Under the pieces are notes generated by a model. It was not told the DNA's origin and ran no database searches. It saw only the letters and a list, made by a program, of their open reading frames with translations. A stretch of 21,613 bases of DNA from Bacillota bacterium (GTDB lineage Bacteria > Bacillota_I > Bacilli_A > MOL361 > Turicibacteraceae). Position 1 is the first letter of the stretch; every line of letters starts with the position of its first letter. Positions 7,062 to 14,565 of the stretch are shown piece after piece. The stretch covers positions 39,278 through 60,890 of the forward strand of contig DNGE01000106.1 in NCBI GenBank assembly GCA_003486705.1. The letters run 5' to 3'. The position numbers were made by a program, and so were the translations under genes.

Positions 7062-7403
7062 TCAACACACTTTATCACGCTCTTACTTATTTTTGTTTTA
7101 TCAACTGTTTTAAAAATAAGCTAATCAACAAGCAGACATAAAATAAAAACCGACCGCTCACGCTCAATTACCACCTAGCAAGTGTGACTGCTTTGCGTTA
7201 ACCTTTATGTATAGACTTCGTTGAAAAATTACTAGTCCTAATTTATTTTATGCGTTAACCGACATTCATTATGATGTCATCCTGAATAAACACTGCTTTT
7301 GTACATACGTTAATCATCGTTAACACGAGATCCCGCCTTATTTAGTTATACTGAGCTTATTTTTTGAATACGATGGTAAAGGCATATTTAAAAGGAGGTC
7401 ACT
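7062..7403. other. Intergenic region with repeated CGTTAA motifs
   Basis: No gene was found here. The sequence holds TGCGTTAACC twice (7194-7203 and 7251-7260) and two further CGTTAA copies at 7308-7313 and 7318-7323, all upstream of the plus-strand protease-like gene. A TATACT -10-like box lies near 7350 with no matching -35. The function of the repeats is unknown. Confidence 0.4.
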
Positions 7404-8222
7404 ATGAAAAAAAACTGGGCAAAAACCCCTCTCACTGATGGGGGCTCCATCACAGCACTTATTCCTGTTACCAATCGTAAATTCTTGTATTTTCTTACTA
7501 TTTTAGGCGCTTATTTTCTTTACTTAACAAATGTTTTTAAAACAGATTTGTTACTACGCACACAAGGAACCCTTTGCAATGCGTTACTTTTTATTCTCGC
7601 CATCACTTTGTTTCACACCGATACCAAACCGTTTTTTAACAAAGGCAAAGGCTTCTTTCATTTACTCGAACTTTGCGTCACACTATACTTCACAACAATT
7701 GCTGTCAACATTGCACTATCATTTCTGATTCATGTTGATGATCCTCAAAATCTATCGCGTTTTATGTATGATTTCTCACTTCCCTACGTCACATATAATA
7801 TTATTAAGTATTTCTTTGTAGGCGTTGGAGAAGAATGTTTTAAGTTATTTATTTTCTTACTGCTTTTTGGATTATTTCATGTGGTGGCAAGAGGGCGGCA
7901 TAAAAAAATAAATTGTATCCTCGCCGTTATTTTAACCAGCTTCTTCTTTGGTGCCCTCCATAATTTTTATGCACCAGAAAACTGGATTGCCATTACCATT
8001 CCCATAGCAGCTAGCACCATGGTTTATTTTTATTATTTATTTAAACATAAAACCATTTTGCCATTAATGATCACGCACGCCTTTCATGATATTTTTATCT
8101 TTTTAACACTGATGAACGGCTATAGTGAAATGAATGAGTCCATCATTACCTTATTTCTAATGATTTTATTTCTCATTTTTGGGTGCAAATCATTGTTTCT
8201 TAAAAAACCTCAGATAGCATAA
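7404..8222 (+). CDS. CPBP/PrsW-like intramembrane metalloprotease homologue
   Basis: The 272-residue protein is strongly hydrophobic, with about seven or eight membrane segments. Three polar motifs sit in membrane segments in the order of CPBP (CAAX protease/bacteriocin-processing) proteins: E143-E144-C-F-K, F182-G-A-L-H186 and H225-A-F-H-D229. In CPBP enzymes these are EExxxR, FxxxH and HxxxN/D. The EExxK form is closer to PrsW proteases. The family cleaves membrane proteins or prenylated peptides, and some members give bacteriocin self-immunity. AAGGAGG with good spacing supports the ATG. It is a single-gene unit with its own terminator. No bacteriocin peptide was seen beside it, so the substrate is unknown. 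Confidence 0.7.
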   Translation: MKKNWAKTPLTDGGSITALIPVTNRKFLYFLTILGAYFLYLTNVFKTDLLLRTQGTLCNALLFILAITLFHTDTKPFFNKGKGFFHLLELCVTLYFTTIAVNIALSFLIHVDDPQNLSRFMYDFSLPYVTYNIIKYFFVGVGEECFKLFIFLLLFGLFHVVARGRHKKINCILAVILTSFFFGALHNFYAPENWIAITIPIAASTMVYFYYLFKHKTILPLMITHAFHDIFIFLTLMNGYSEMNESIITLFLMILFLIFGCKSLFLKKPQIA

Positions 8223-8253
8223 AACCTCGATGTCATCATCGAGGTTTCTTTTT
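8222..8253. terminator. Bidirectional intrinsic terminator
   Basis: AAACCTCGATG (8222-8232), loop TCAT, CATCGAGGTTT (8237-8247) is an 11-bp perfect stem followed by CTTTTT on the plus strand. It starts at the stop codon of the protease-like gene and also lies downstream of the minus-strand membrane gene. Confidence 0.93.
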
Positions 8254-8313
8254 ATATGGCATGAATTTGTTATATTCAACGACGTGGTTCAATCTATTAT
8301 TAAGATTCTACAC

Positions 8314-8889
8314 TTAATCCTTTTGCACCTGATTCATCACTTCCATAAACAACTCAGCTTCTTGTGCATTCGAAAATGAAAGTTGTGTTGACTCCTGATA
8401 AAAATTTAACGTTATATAAGCAGGACCTTTTTTCTTTATTTCATCGTTTTGGTTAATCGCTTGTATCGCATTTAATGAATAAATACTTGGTTCATCTTTA
8501 AGCACAATGAGATAATCAGGTGTTATCATCACTTTTTTTGAGGTGTAGAGGAGCTCTTTTATTTTTACTTGTTCTAACACCTCAGCCATTGTTTTGACTT
8601 TCGTAGCGCTTGAATTTACTTTAATCTCTGGATAAAGTAAAAAGCGTCGCATTTGATAAAAATAATCTAATCCTCTAAAGAAAAAAGCAAACGCCATTAT
8701 TTCTAGTATGAATAGCAAACCATATAGTAGATAATAAAACCATGTTGCTTCCGTTAGTTTCATAGCCTCGCCAAATAATAACCCCGTTAATAAAAAAAAG
8801 ACGACACTTATTGCAAGTTGGCGCAACCCATTGAAAATAAATCCGCTCAAAATCATCCCTTTTGCAGAACCACCTTCACCCTTATCCAT
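8314..8889 (-). CDS. Two-helix membrane protein of unknown function, 191 residues
   Basis: I do not recognise the family. Residues 15-40 and 48-72 form two membrane segments. The rest (residues 80-191) is a soluble, probably cytoplasmic beta-rich domain with YLIVLKDEPSIYSLNAIQAI and GPAYITLNFYQES. The layout, two helices then a small beta domain, resembles membrane-anchored PH-like (YcxB/bPH2-type) proteins, but that is a guess from pattern only. The start at 8889 is preceded by GGGGAG about 11 nt away, which is long but usable. It converges on the protease-like gene and shares its terminator. Confidence 0.7.
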   Translation of the reverse strand: MDKGEGGSAKGMILSGFIFNGLRQLAISVVFFLLTGLLFGEAMKLTEATWFYYLLYGLLFILEIMAFAFFFRGLDYFYQMRRFLLYPEIKVNSSATKVKTMAEVLEQVKIKELLYTSKKVMITPDYLIVLKDEPSIYSLNAIQAINQNDEIKKKGPAYITLNFYQESTQLSFSNAQEAELFMEVMNQVQKD

Positions 8890-8968
8890 TTTTTACAAAA
8901 CTCCCCCCATTTTTTATCTCTAATATATCTTATTTCTTCATTCCTTCCCTTATGCCTCAAAGAATGAA

Positions 8969-8997
8969 TTGATAAATAAAACATAAACGTCTAAAAT
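8969..8997 (+). promoter_or_regulatory. Sigma-A-type promoter of the methyltransferase gene
   Basis: TTGATA (8969-8974) and TAAAAT (8992-8997) are separated by 17 bp and lie 30 bp before the ATG of the methyltransferase gene. Confidence 0.75.
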
Positions 8998-9027
8998 AAG
9001 TCTATAACTTTACATGGGGGTATTACA

Positions 9028-9633
9028 ATGAAAGATTATGAAACACTACTTAATATTAAAAGCAGTAAGCAACAATTAACCTTTAACCCAAATTCACATC
9101 TTCATCGGTACGAGGCCACACACTATGAAGATTTAGAACAACTTCTAATCCATCACCCTTTTTCAGAACATGATCATATCGTCGACTTTGGGTGTGGTAA
9201 AGGACGACTCAACTTTTTTATTCATCACCATTGTCAATCATACGTCACAGGCGTTGAAATGGATGCTGATTTAATTCAAGATGCTTTAGTCAATAAACAA
9301 ACATACAGTCAAACACATTCAATAAACCTAAACAAAATTGATTTTTTACAATGTATGGCGCAAGAATACAACATTAAACCACATGACCAATACTTTTATT
9401 TCTTTAACCCCTTCTCTGTTCAAATCTTTATGAAAGTTATTGAGAACATCTTAGCATCTGTTGAAACTCATCCACGCCCCATCGAAATTATTTTATATTA
9501 CCCGTTAGACGACTATATCTTTTATCTTGAATCCACTTATTTATTTGAACTCAAACAAGAAATCTTACTTCCTAAATTTGAACGTGACAACCGTGAACGC
9601 TTCGTGATTTACCAATTAAGTTATCTCCAGTAA
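9028..9633 (+). CDS. Class I SAM-dependent methyltransferase
   Basis: The 201-residue protein contains motif I IVDFGCGKGRLNFF (residues 51-64), which binds S-adenosylmethionine. An acidic residue ends the second strand (VTGVE77), and an FFNPFS stretch at 125-130 sits where substrate-binding motif IV (NPPF/Y-like) is expected. These show a Rossmann-type methyltransferase; the acceptor cannot be told. The family is commonly annotated only as SAM-dependent methyltransferase. A strong promoter precedes it, and GGGGG with a 7-nt spacer precedes the ATG. It stands alone, with no co-transcribed partner, and no clear terminator was seen after the stop. Confidence 0.82.
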   Translation: MKDYETLLNIKSSKQQLTFNPNSHLHRYEATHYEDLEQLLIHHPFSEHDHIVDFGCGKGRLNFFIHHHCQSYVTGVEMDADLIQDALVNKQTYSQTHSINLNKIDFLQCMAQEYNIKPHDQYFYFFNPFSVQIFMKVIENILASVETHPRPIEIILYYPLDDYIFYLESTYLFELKQEILLPKFERDNRERFVIYQLSYLQ

Positions 9634-9734
9634 TGAGTGATAATATGTGTGGATAACTTCCAGAATAACAATCTCCTTTGTTACTTTCAAGCAAAGCATT
9701 AACAAGGTTCACAATATTTACATTCAATTATCTC

Positions 9735-10296
9735 CTAAATAGGGTAAAAGTTATTGATTATAGCAGATAAAAATAGAGATTCACAAGAATACTAACTGTC
9801 AGCTAAAACATATCCTTTGATTGGTGGTTCAGGTAACACGAAAATCATTTTTTTGGCTAACTCAATTTTGCCCATAGACTGCTTTTCATACAACGTAATT
9901 TGATACTGTAAAATCAAATCATTCCAACGAAGCATCAGTGTCACAAATTGATGACCATAAACCATGCTATGTTCAAGGTGTGAATGATTCTAGGAGCACC
10001 CATCGTTTGAACGACTAACCTGTGACGAAGGTTTAGTCTTATCATTAATTAAAATATGAATAGGTAACCCAGTTTGGCTTGAACGATTCCAAATACACTC
10101 AACAACGTATTGTTATAATGTTTGATTTATGATACTTGTTCGATGACGATAAGTGTCTTGAGTCACTTTATCCGTATAGGTTTCTTTAATCATGAACTAA
10201 ATAAGCTCTTGTATACGCTTAGACAAGAAAATCTCTAAATCTAAAGCACGTAAAAAATCAAAAATTTCATTTATATTTGATATAATAACTTGCAAA
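9735..10296 (-). pseudogene. Degenerate DDE-type transposase gene
   Basis: The minus strand, read in one frame from about 10296, gives transposase-like sequence: LQVIISNINEIFDFLRALDL, RHRTSIINQTL, QYVVECIWNRSSQTGLPIHI, KTKPSSQ, NHSHLEHSMVYGHQFVTLML, IELAKKMIFVLPEPPIKGYV and LADS-stop-YS. These match the conserved blocks of a Bacillota DDE transposase group (IS701/IS4-like; exact family uncertain). Five stops interrupt the frame: TAG at 10197-10199, TAA at 10113-10115, TAG at 9990-9992, TAG at 9792-9794 and TAG at 9735-9737. The usual catalytic IDDT segment is shortened to IND. Without frameshifts the decay looks like point mutations plus in-frame loss. The protein would be dead. Confidence 0.8.
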
Positions 10297-10357
10297 ACGT
10301 TAACCCCTATCTCCTTGTTAATTGCTTAATTATACAGGAGATAGGGGTTAATGTTTT
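10294..10357. repeat. Long inverted repeat with 22-nt loop
   Basis: TTAACCCCTATCTCC (10300-10314) is exactly complementary to GGAGATAGGGGTTAA (10337-10351). Past one G-T pair the match extends by AAAAC/GTTTT, giving 21-bp arms at 10294-10314 and 10337-10357. It lies at the 5' end of the dead transposase gene. It could be a remnant end of the insertion element or a strong hairpin acting as a terminator; T-rich sequence follows on the plus strand. Confidence 0.75.
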
Positions 10358-10601
10358 TTATTTTACCCAAAAGTAATAATTGAAAGTTATTTTGCACATT
10401 AATAGTTAAAATAAAAAAATCCATATTAGAACCTTGAGTATAATTAATTGGTACACCAACTAATACCGAAGGTTCACTATGGATATGAATAAATGATTGT
10501 ATTTATGTAAAATCAAAAATGAGCCTTGTAAAATACAAAACTAATTTAGTTTGTTAATTAGAGACTTTTACGCATATCTATCCGACTAAAATATAGATAT
10601 T
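10358..10601. other. Intergenic region downstream of the fructokinase gene
   Basis: No gene is visible. A small inverted repeat TTGGT-AC-ACCAA lies at 10448-10459. Weak AT-only dyads occur at about 10540-10560 and 10585-10602, just past the fructokinase stop. None has the GC stem expected of a strong terminator for the operon. Confidence 0.4.
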
Positions 10602-11561
10602 TTACTCTAGTTTTGAAATGACTTCATTTAAGCTCGGTAAGGCGCTAATCGCCCCTTTGCGTGTCACAACTATAGTAGCTACTTGATTAGCAAAGTTCAA
10701 AATTTCTTCAAATTCCTCTAATGGTGAATCTAACATCTCTACTGTACATTTTCTCTTTAATAATTGATATAAAATTGCTCCAATAAAAGAATCTCCGGCG
10801 CCTGTAGTATCAATAACCTTCACAGGTTGGCATTCAACCTCAATTGAGCCATTTTTACTATACAAAACAACGCCATCTTTTCCCTTTGTTAAAAATACTA
10901 ATTTAACATATCCTTTAAATAAACATTTAATCGCTTTTTCTTCATTCTTTTCACCTGTAATAAATTCTAGTTCATCTTCACTAATCTTTAATAGATGCGA
11001 CTTCGGAATAAACTCATTAATGCGCTCACGATATAAATCGTGATTCTCCCACAATGGTAATCGAACATTTGGATCAAAACTAACAAGTGCTCCTAACTCA
11101 TGACAATACTGAATAGCCACTTCATGAGCCTGTTTAATCGGATAATCCACTAAATCAACTGAACCAAAATGAAGAATATCTCCTGGTACAATAAAATCTT
11201 TACAAATCTCCGTTGGCTCTAAGAATAGGTCAGCACTTGGATTACGATAAAAGGTAAAATCACGCTCACCATTTTCCTCTAAACTTACAAAAGCAAGACC
11301 TGTATTTGCTTTTTTTGTTCGATAAATCTGAGTCGTATCAACCCCATTATCCCTTAATACACCTTCTAAAAAGTTTCCAAATGGATCTTCCCCTAATTTA
11401 GTAATCATCGCACTTCTCCCACCTAATTTTGAAACACAACAGGCAACATTTGCCGGTGCTCCACCAGGTAGTTTATTAAATTGATTGACATTTTCAATTG
11501 ATCCATTTTGCTCTGAAACAAAATCAATCAGTAATTCGCCAATGGCAATTAATTTATTCAT
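10602..11561 (-). CDS. scrK: Fructokinase, PfkB/ribokinase family
   Basis: The 319-residue protein has the PfkB signatures: LPGGAPANVACCVSKLG at 31-47 for sugar binding and DTTGAGDSFIGAIL from 251, with D257 as catalytic base and GAGD as the anion hole. SFDPNVRLPLW at 161-171 is typical of bacterial fructokinases. It phosphorylates free fructose to fructose-6-phosphate in the cytosol. AGGAGGT with a 6-nt spacer supports the ATG. It is the last gene of the fructan operon, 11 bp after the surface GH32 gene. It would use fructose released by the two GH32 enzymes. Other PfkB sugars such as KDG or ribose are possible in principle, but the GH32 context makes fructose the best call. Confidence 0.88.
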   Translation of the reverse strand: MNKLIAIGELLIDFVSEQNGSIENVNQFNKLPGGAPANVACCVSKLGGRSAMITKLGEDPFGNFLEGVLRDNGVDTTQIYRTKKANTGLAFVSLEENGERDFTFYRNPSADLFLEPTEICKDFIVPGDILHFGSVDLVDYPIKQAHEVAIQYCHELGALVSFDPNVRLPLWENHDLYRERINEFIPKSHLLKISEDELEFITGEKNEEKAIKCLFKGYVKLVFLTKGKDGVVLYSKNGSIEVECQPVKVIDTTGAGDSFIGAILYQLLKRKCTVEMLDSPLEEFEEILNFANQVATIVVTRKGAISALPSLNEVISKLE

Positions 11562-11572
11562 ATTTACACCTC

Positions 11573-13045
11573 CTATTGATATAATACGACATTTTTAAAT
11601 TCAATATCGCTCTCTATACTAAACAACCCCCATTGTGATTGTTGCATATTAAACATTCTCGTTGTTAGGACAATTTCATCATTAATATATAAGGCAGCCA
11701 CTGTGTCTTCAATGATTAAAGTATAATCCAGAATCATTCCATTTTTAAGTTCAAATGGCAAAATAATTTGTGGATCTGTTTGTGAGATTTGTGATTGATT
11801 AACATTATAAAACTCAAGTTGATTAGTATTCATATTAAAAATAATATTTAAACTTCCAATACCGTCTATAACATTAAATGTAAATCCAAAAAGATCCCCC
11901 TCATCCTTAACCTTTATCTCGCCTGTAATTTTATTTAATTCATCCAATTCTGAGAAAATCACCGCCTCATATCCAGAACCTGAAAAGATATAATTATCTT
12001 TCTTAACTTGAACGCCACTTGATTTTGTCACCACATCAAGTGGTACTTTAGCCTTAAATTGATTGACTATTTCCGTTACAGGCTGTGGTTTTAAGGTCCC
12101 ATCGTCTTGCTGAATAAGTTGATGAACGACTAGATTTCCTGCCCAATCAAACTCTTTTTCGTCTAAATAATCATATTTCGTTGGAACCCATCCAAAAATG
12201 AATAAATCATCTTCTGATTTCTCCATTCGTCCCGCATAAAACCCTGATCCATCAAAGATATCATAGTCAGGTCGTTCAAAAGGTCCTTTTGGACTATTTG
12301 CAATACGATAATGAACCTGACGATCAGGCCACTGATCTGAAAAACTTAGATACCAATAGTCTCCAAATTTTAATAAGGTCGGACATTCTAGATTAGAGTC
12401 ACTGCCCATATCATTTTCAAACAAAACTCCCTCGTCTTCCCATATTTTTAAATCTTTTGACGTATACAAGGCAATAACTCCTTGGTTATTTTTTCGCGTT
12501 GTAATAAGCATCCAATATCTAGATTCTTCTTCATTATAAAAAACATAAGGATCTCTAAAGTCATTATGGTCATACTGGCCGCTCGCAAAGAAAGTATCTT
12601 CAGGTATTTTAGTCCAATTCACTTTATCAGAACTTGTCGCATGCATAATCGCTTCTTTTGGATTTAAGTAACTATTATACCCTGTATAAAAGGCATGATA
12701 AACATCTCCTACTTTAATGACAGAGCCCGTACCTAGAGCTAACTCTTGATCTTCTACATCACTAACGTAAGGAATGACTTCTCCTACATCTTCATATTCA
12801 TAAAAATTTTGTGTCTGCATTAACGCCCACGGGTGAAACCCCGTCGCTCCATCACGAGCATCATGCAAATAAAATATTTCAAATACACCTTCATCATAAA
12901 ATGGCATAGGATCGCCAACCCATGCATTACTTGGATTGGGGAAAATAGTCACTTCATCAGGATTTAAAGGTTGTGCTTTTGCACAAGCACTTAATGGAAT
13001 AATCGCTAGCATTCCTATACACCATGTCTTACATCTTGCTCTCAT
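11573..13045 (-). CDS. Surface GH32-family glycoside hydrolase lipoprotein
   Basis: The 490-residue protein starts with a lipoprotein signal peptide, lipobox LSAC, Cys21. The five-bladed propeller of GH32 follows with all three acidic positions: W42-V-G-D45-P (nucleophile), FR-D165-P (transition-state stabiliser) and E220-C-P (acid/base). A C-terminal beta-sandwich spans about 340-490. The first motif is WVGDPMP instead of the usual WMNDPNG, so this is a divergent subgroup, and its exact fructoside cannot be read from sequence. The lipid anchor places it outside the membrane, where it would cut a fructan or fructooligosaccharide before or during uptake. AGGAGGGG precedes the ATG. It lies 12 bp after the cytoplasmic GH32 gene and 11 bp before the fructokinase gene. 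Confidence 0.85.
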   Translation of the reverse strand: MRARCKTWCIGMLAIIPLSACAKAQPLNPDEVTIFPNPSNAWVGDPMPFYDEGVFEIFYLHDARDGATGFHPWALMQTQNFYEYEDVGEVIPYVSDVEDQELALGTGSVIKVGDVYHAFYTGYNSYLNPKEAIMHATSSDKVNWTKIPEDTFFASGQYDHNDFRDPYVFYNEEESRYWMLITTRKNNQGVIALYTSKDLKIWEDEGVLFENDMGSDSNLECPTLLKFGDYWYLSFSDQWPDRQVHYRIANSPKGPFERPDYDIFDGSGFYAGRMEKSEDDLFIFGWVPTKYDYLDEKEFDWAGNLVVHQLIQQDDGTLKPQPVTEIVNQFKAKVPLDVVTKSSGVQVKKDNYIFSGSGYEAVIFSELDELNKITGEIKVKDEGDLFGFTFNVIDGIGSLNIIFNMNTNQLEFYNVNQSQISQTDPQIILPFELKNGMILDYTLIIEDTVAALYINDEIVLTTRMFNMQQSQWGLFSIESDIEFKNVVLYQ

Positions 13046-13057
13046 GGTCTTCCCCTC

Positions 13058-14500
13058 CTATTCTAATGACAATTCAAAATACTCAAGAATTTCTAGCGTG
13101 GATTGTTCCCCTGTTATCTCTAATGAATAAGTTTCATGTTCAAAATAAATACGAGTTGTTAACAGACGTTTCCCCTCATAAGCAAATATCTCAATACTTG
13201 ATTGATCCAAGTAGATTCTTAAATCAAAATCTTCAGTATTCGCAGGTGAATAAACCCATCTTGGTTCTTGAGGATATAACTGGCTTGTCATTGTATCAAG
13301 CATTACTTGATTAGCGTTAATTTTAATAGTAAAGAAATCATCCTCTGCTTGAGAAAACATAAGTACCACTTCTTTTTCAACTCGGCCTTTCAATACTAAT
13401 TCACTACACTTATTCATCAAGAATGCAATAGAAGTTTCACCATTAAACTCAATATTATTAAAGACCTTTGCATTTACTCTTAGTTTACTAGCCTCTAAAA
13501 TCGGTTGTTGAATTAATTGAGATCCTTCTAACTTTAAAACACGTGGTAACGTCATCGCTCCAGTCCATTTATGATTCAGCTTATGGGTTAAATGATCTTT
13601 CCCCCACATCTCCATCCAACCAATCATAATACGACGACCTTGTTCATCTTCTAGAGTTTGAGGTGCATAAAAATCATGTCCGGTATCAATTTCATCGATA
13701 AACTCAATCTCAAATGATCCTGTCTTTGTGTCAAATTCCCCGACAATATAAATACAAGAATTCACATTACGGTACTTATTATCATCCGATTCTAGTTGAA
13801 TAGATGACATCAAAATGACATCTTTTCCATCTAAATGGAATAAATCCGGACACTCTCCCATAATCCCAAACATTGGATGTGGTCCAACTGTATTTAAATA
13901 TTCCCAATTTATTAAGTCTTTCGATTGATAGACTAGTAATTGTCCAATTTCTTGCTCTGTCTTAGATCCGACTAAAACATAATAGTTCCCATCTCGATAG
14001 AAGGGATTTGGATCACGAAAATCAACTTTAGACGCACCCTCTGGAATTTCTGATTCACTAATGACGGGATTATTTGCATATTTGGCAAATGTTTTTCCAT
14101 CATGTGAAACAGCAATACTTTGAGTTTGTTTTTGTACACCATCATTATCAGCCGCTTCAATATGCGAAGTATACATTAAATATAATCCATCATCTTTAAC
14201 AATTGCCCCACCTGAAAAGCAACCTGACTCATAGCTTTGATCAGGAGCCAAAGCCACTTCTTGATCTGTCCATTTTAATAAGTCTTTACTTATAGCATGT
14301 CCCCAATGCATCGGACCCCAGACAGCATCATACGGGTAGTATTGATAAAATAAATGATAATCACCTTTATATTGAATCAACCCATTTGGATCATTCATCC
14401 ATCCTACTGTTGGCATCATATGGTAGTTCAATCTATATTTTAAGTTAACATCAGATTTATTATTTTTTATATATTCGTTTGCCTGTTGTAATGTAAACAT
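13058..14500 (-). CDS. GH32 sucrose/sucrose-6-phosphate hydrolase-like enzyme, cytoplasmic
   Basis: The 480-residue protein has no signal peptide. It shows the classic GH32 motifs: W34-M-N-D37-P-N-G (nucleophile D37), FR-D163-P-N and E216-C-P-D (acid/base), plus the FYQYYP and WGPMHWGHAIS blocks and a C-terminal beta-sandwich with DLRIYLDQSSIEIF. It matches the SacA/ScrB group, which removes beta-fructosyl units from sucrose, sucrose-6-phosphate or short fructooligosaccharides. No PTS gene is present and import is by an ABC-type system, so unphosphorylated substrates are more likely here. AGGAAAGTGA precedes the ATG. A perfect hairpin lies just upstream in the operon, between this gene and the lipoprotein gene before it. 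Confidence 0.9.
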   Translation of the reverse strand: MFTLQQANEYIKNNKSDVNLKYRLNYHMMPTVGWMNDPNGLIQYKGDYHLFYQYYPYDAVWGPMHWGHAISKDLLKWTDQEVALAPDQSYESGCFSGGAIVKDDGLYLMYTSHIEAADNDGVQKQTQSIAVSHDGKTFAKYANNPVISESEIPEGASKVDFRDPNPFYRDGNYYVLVGSKTEQEIGQLLVYQSKDLINWEYLNTVGPHPMFGIMGECPDLFHLDGKDVILMSSIQLESDDNKYRNVNSCIYIVGEFDTKTGSFEIEFIDEIDTGHDFYAPQTLEDEQGRRIMIGWMEMWGKDHLTHKLNHKWTGAMTLPRVLKLEGSQLIQQPILEASKLRVNAKVFNNIEFNGETSIAFLMNKCSELVLKGRVEKEVVLMFSQAEDDFFTIKINANQVMLDTMTSQLYPQEPRWVYSPANTEDFDLRIYLDQSSIEIFAYEGKRLLTTRIYFEHETYSLEITGEQSTLEILEYFELSLE

Positions 14501-14527
14501 TCACTTTCCTGCCCTTTCTTAAATAGA

Positions 14528-14554
14528 TTAACAGGTGCCACCTGCACCTGTTAA
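14528..14554 (-). promoter_or_regulatory. Perfect intercistronic hairpin in the fructan operon
   Basis: TTAACAGGTGC (14528-14538) and GCACCTGTTAA (14544-14554) form an 11-bp perfect stem with a 5-nt loop. No T run follows on the transcribed strand, so it is probably not a simple terminator. It sits between the binding-lipoprotein gene and the cytoplasmic GH32 gene, in the largest gap of the operon (65 bp). mRNA processing or stability control is the likely role. Confidence 0.7.
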
Positions 14555-14565
14555 CTTAACAATTT

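Noticed and set aside
9735..10296. Stop-codon read-through or TAG recoding in the transposase-like frame
   Set aside because: Both TAG and TAA interrupt it, a catalytic segment is shortened, and other genes here use TAG and TAA as ordinary stops. Decay explains it better.
12482..13314. Plus-strand frames opposite the two GH32 genes
   Set aside because: They are antisense shadows of genes with intact catalytic motifs.
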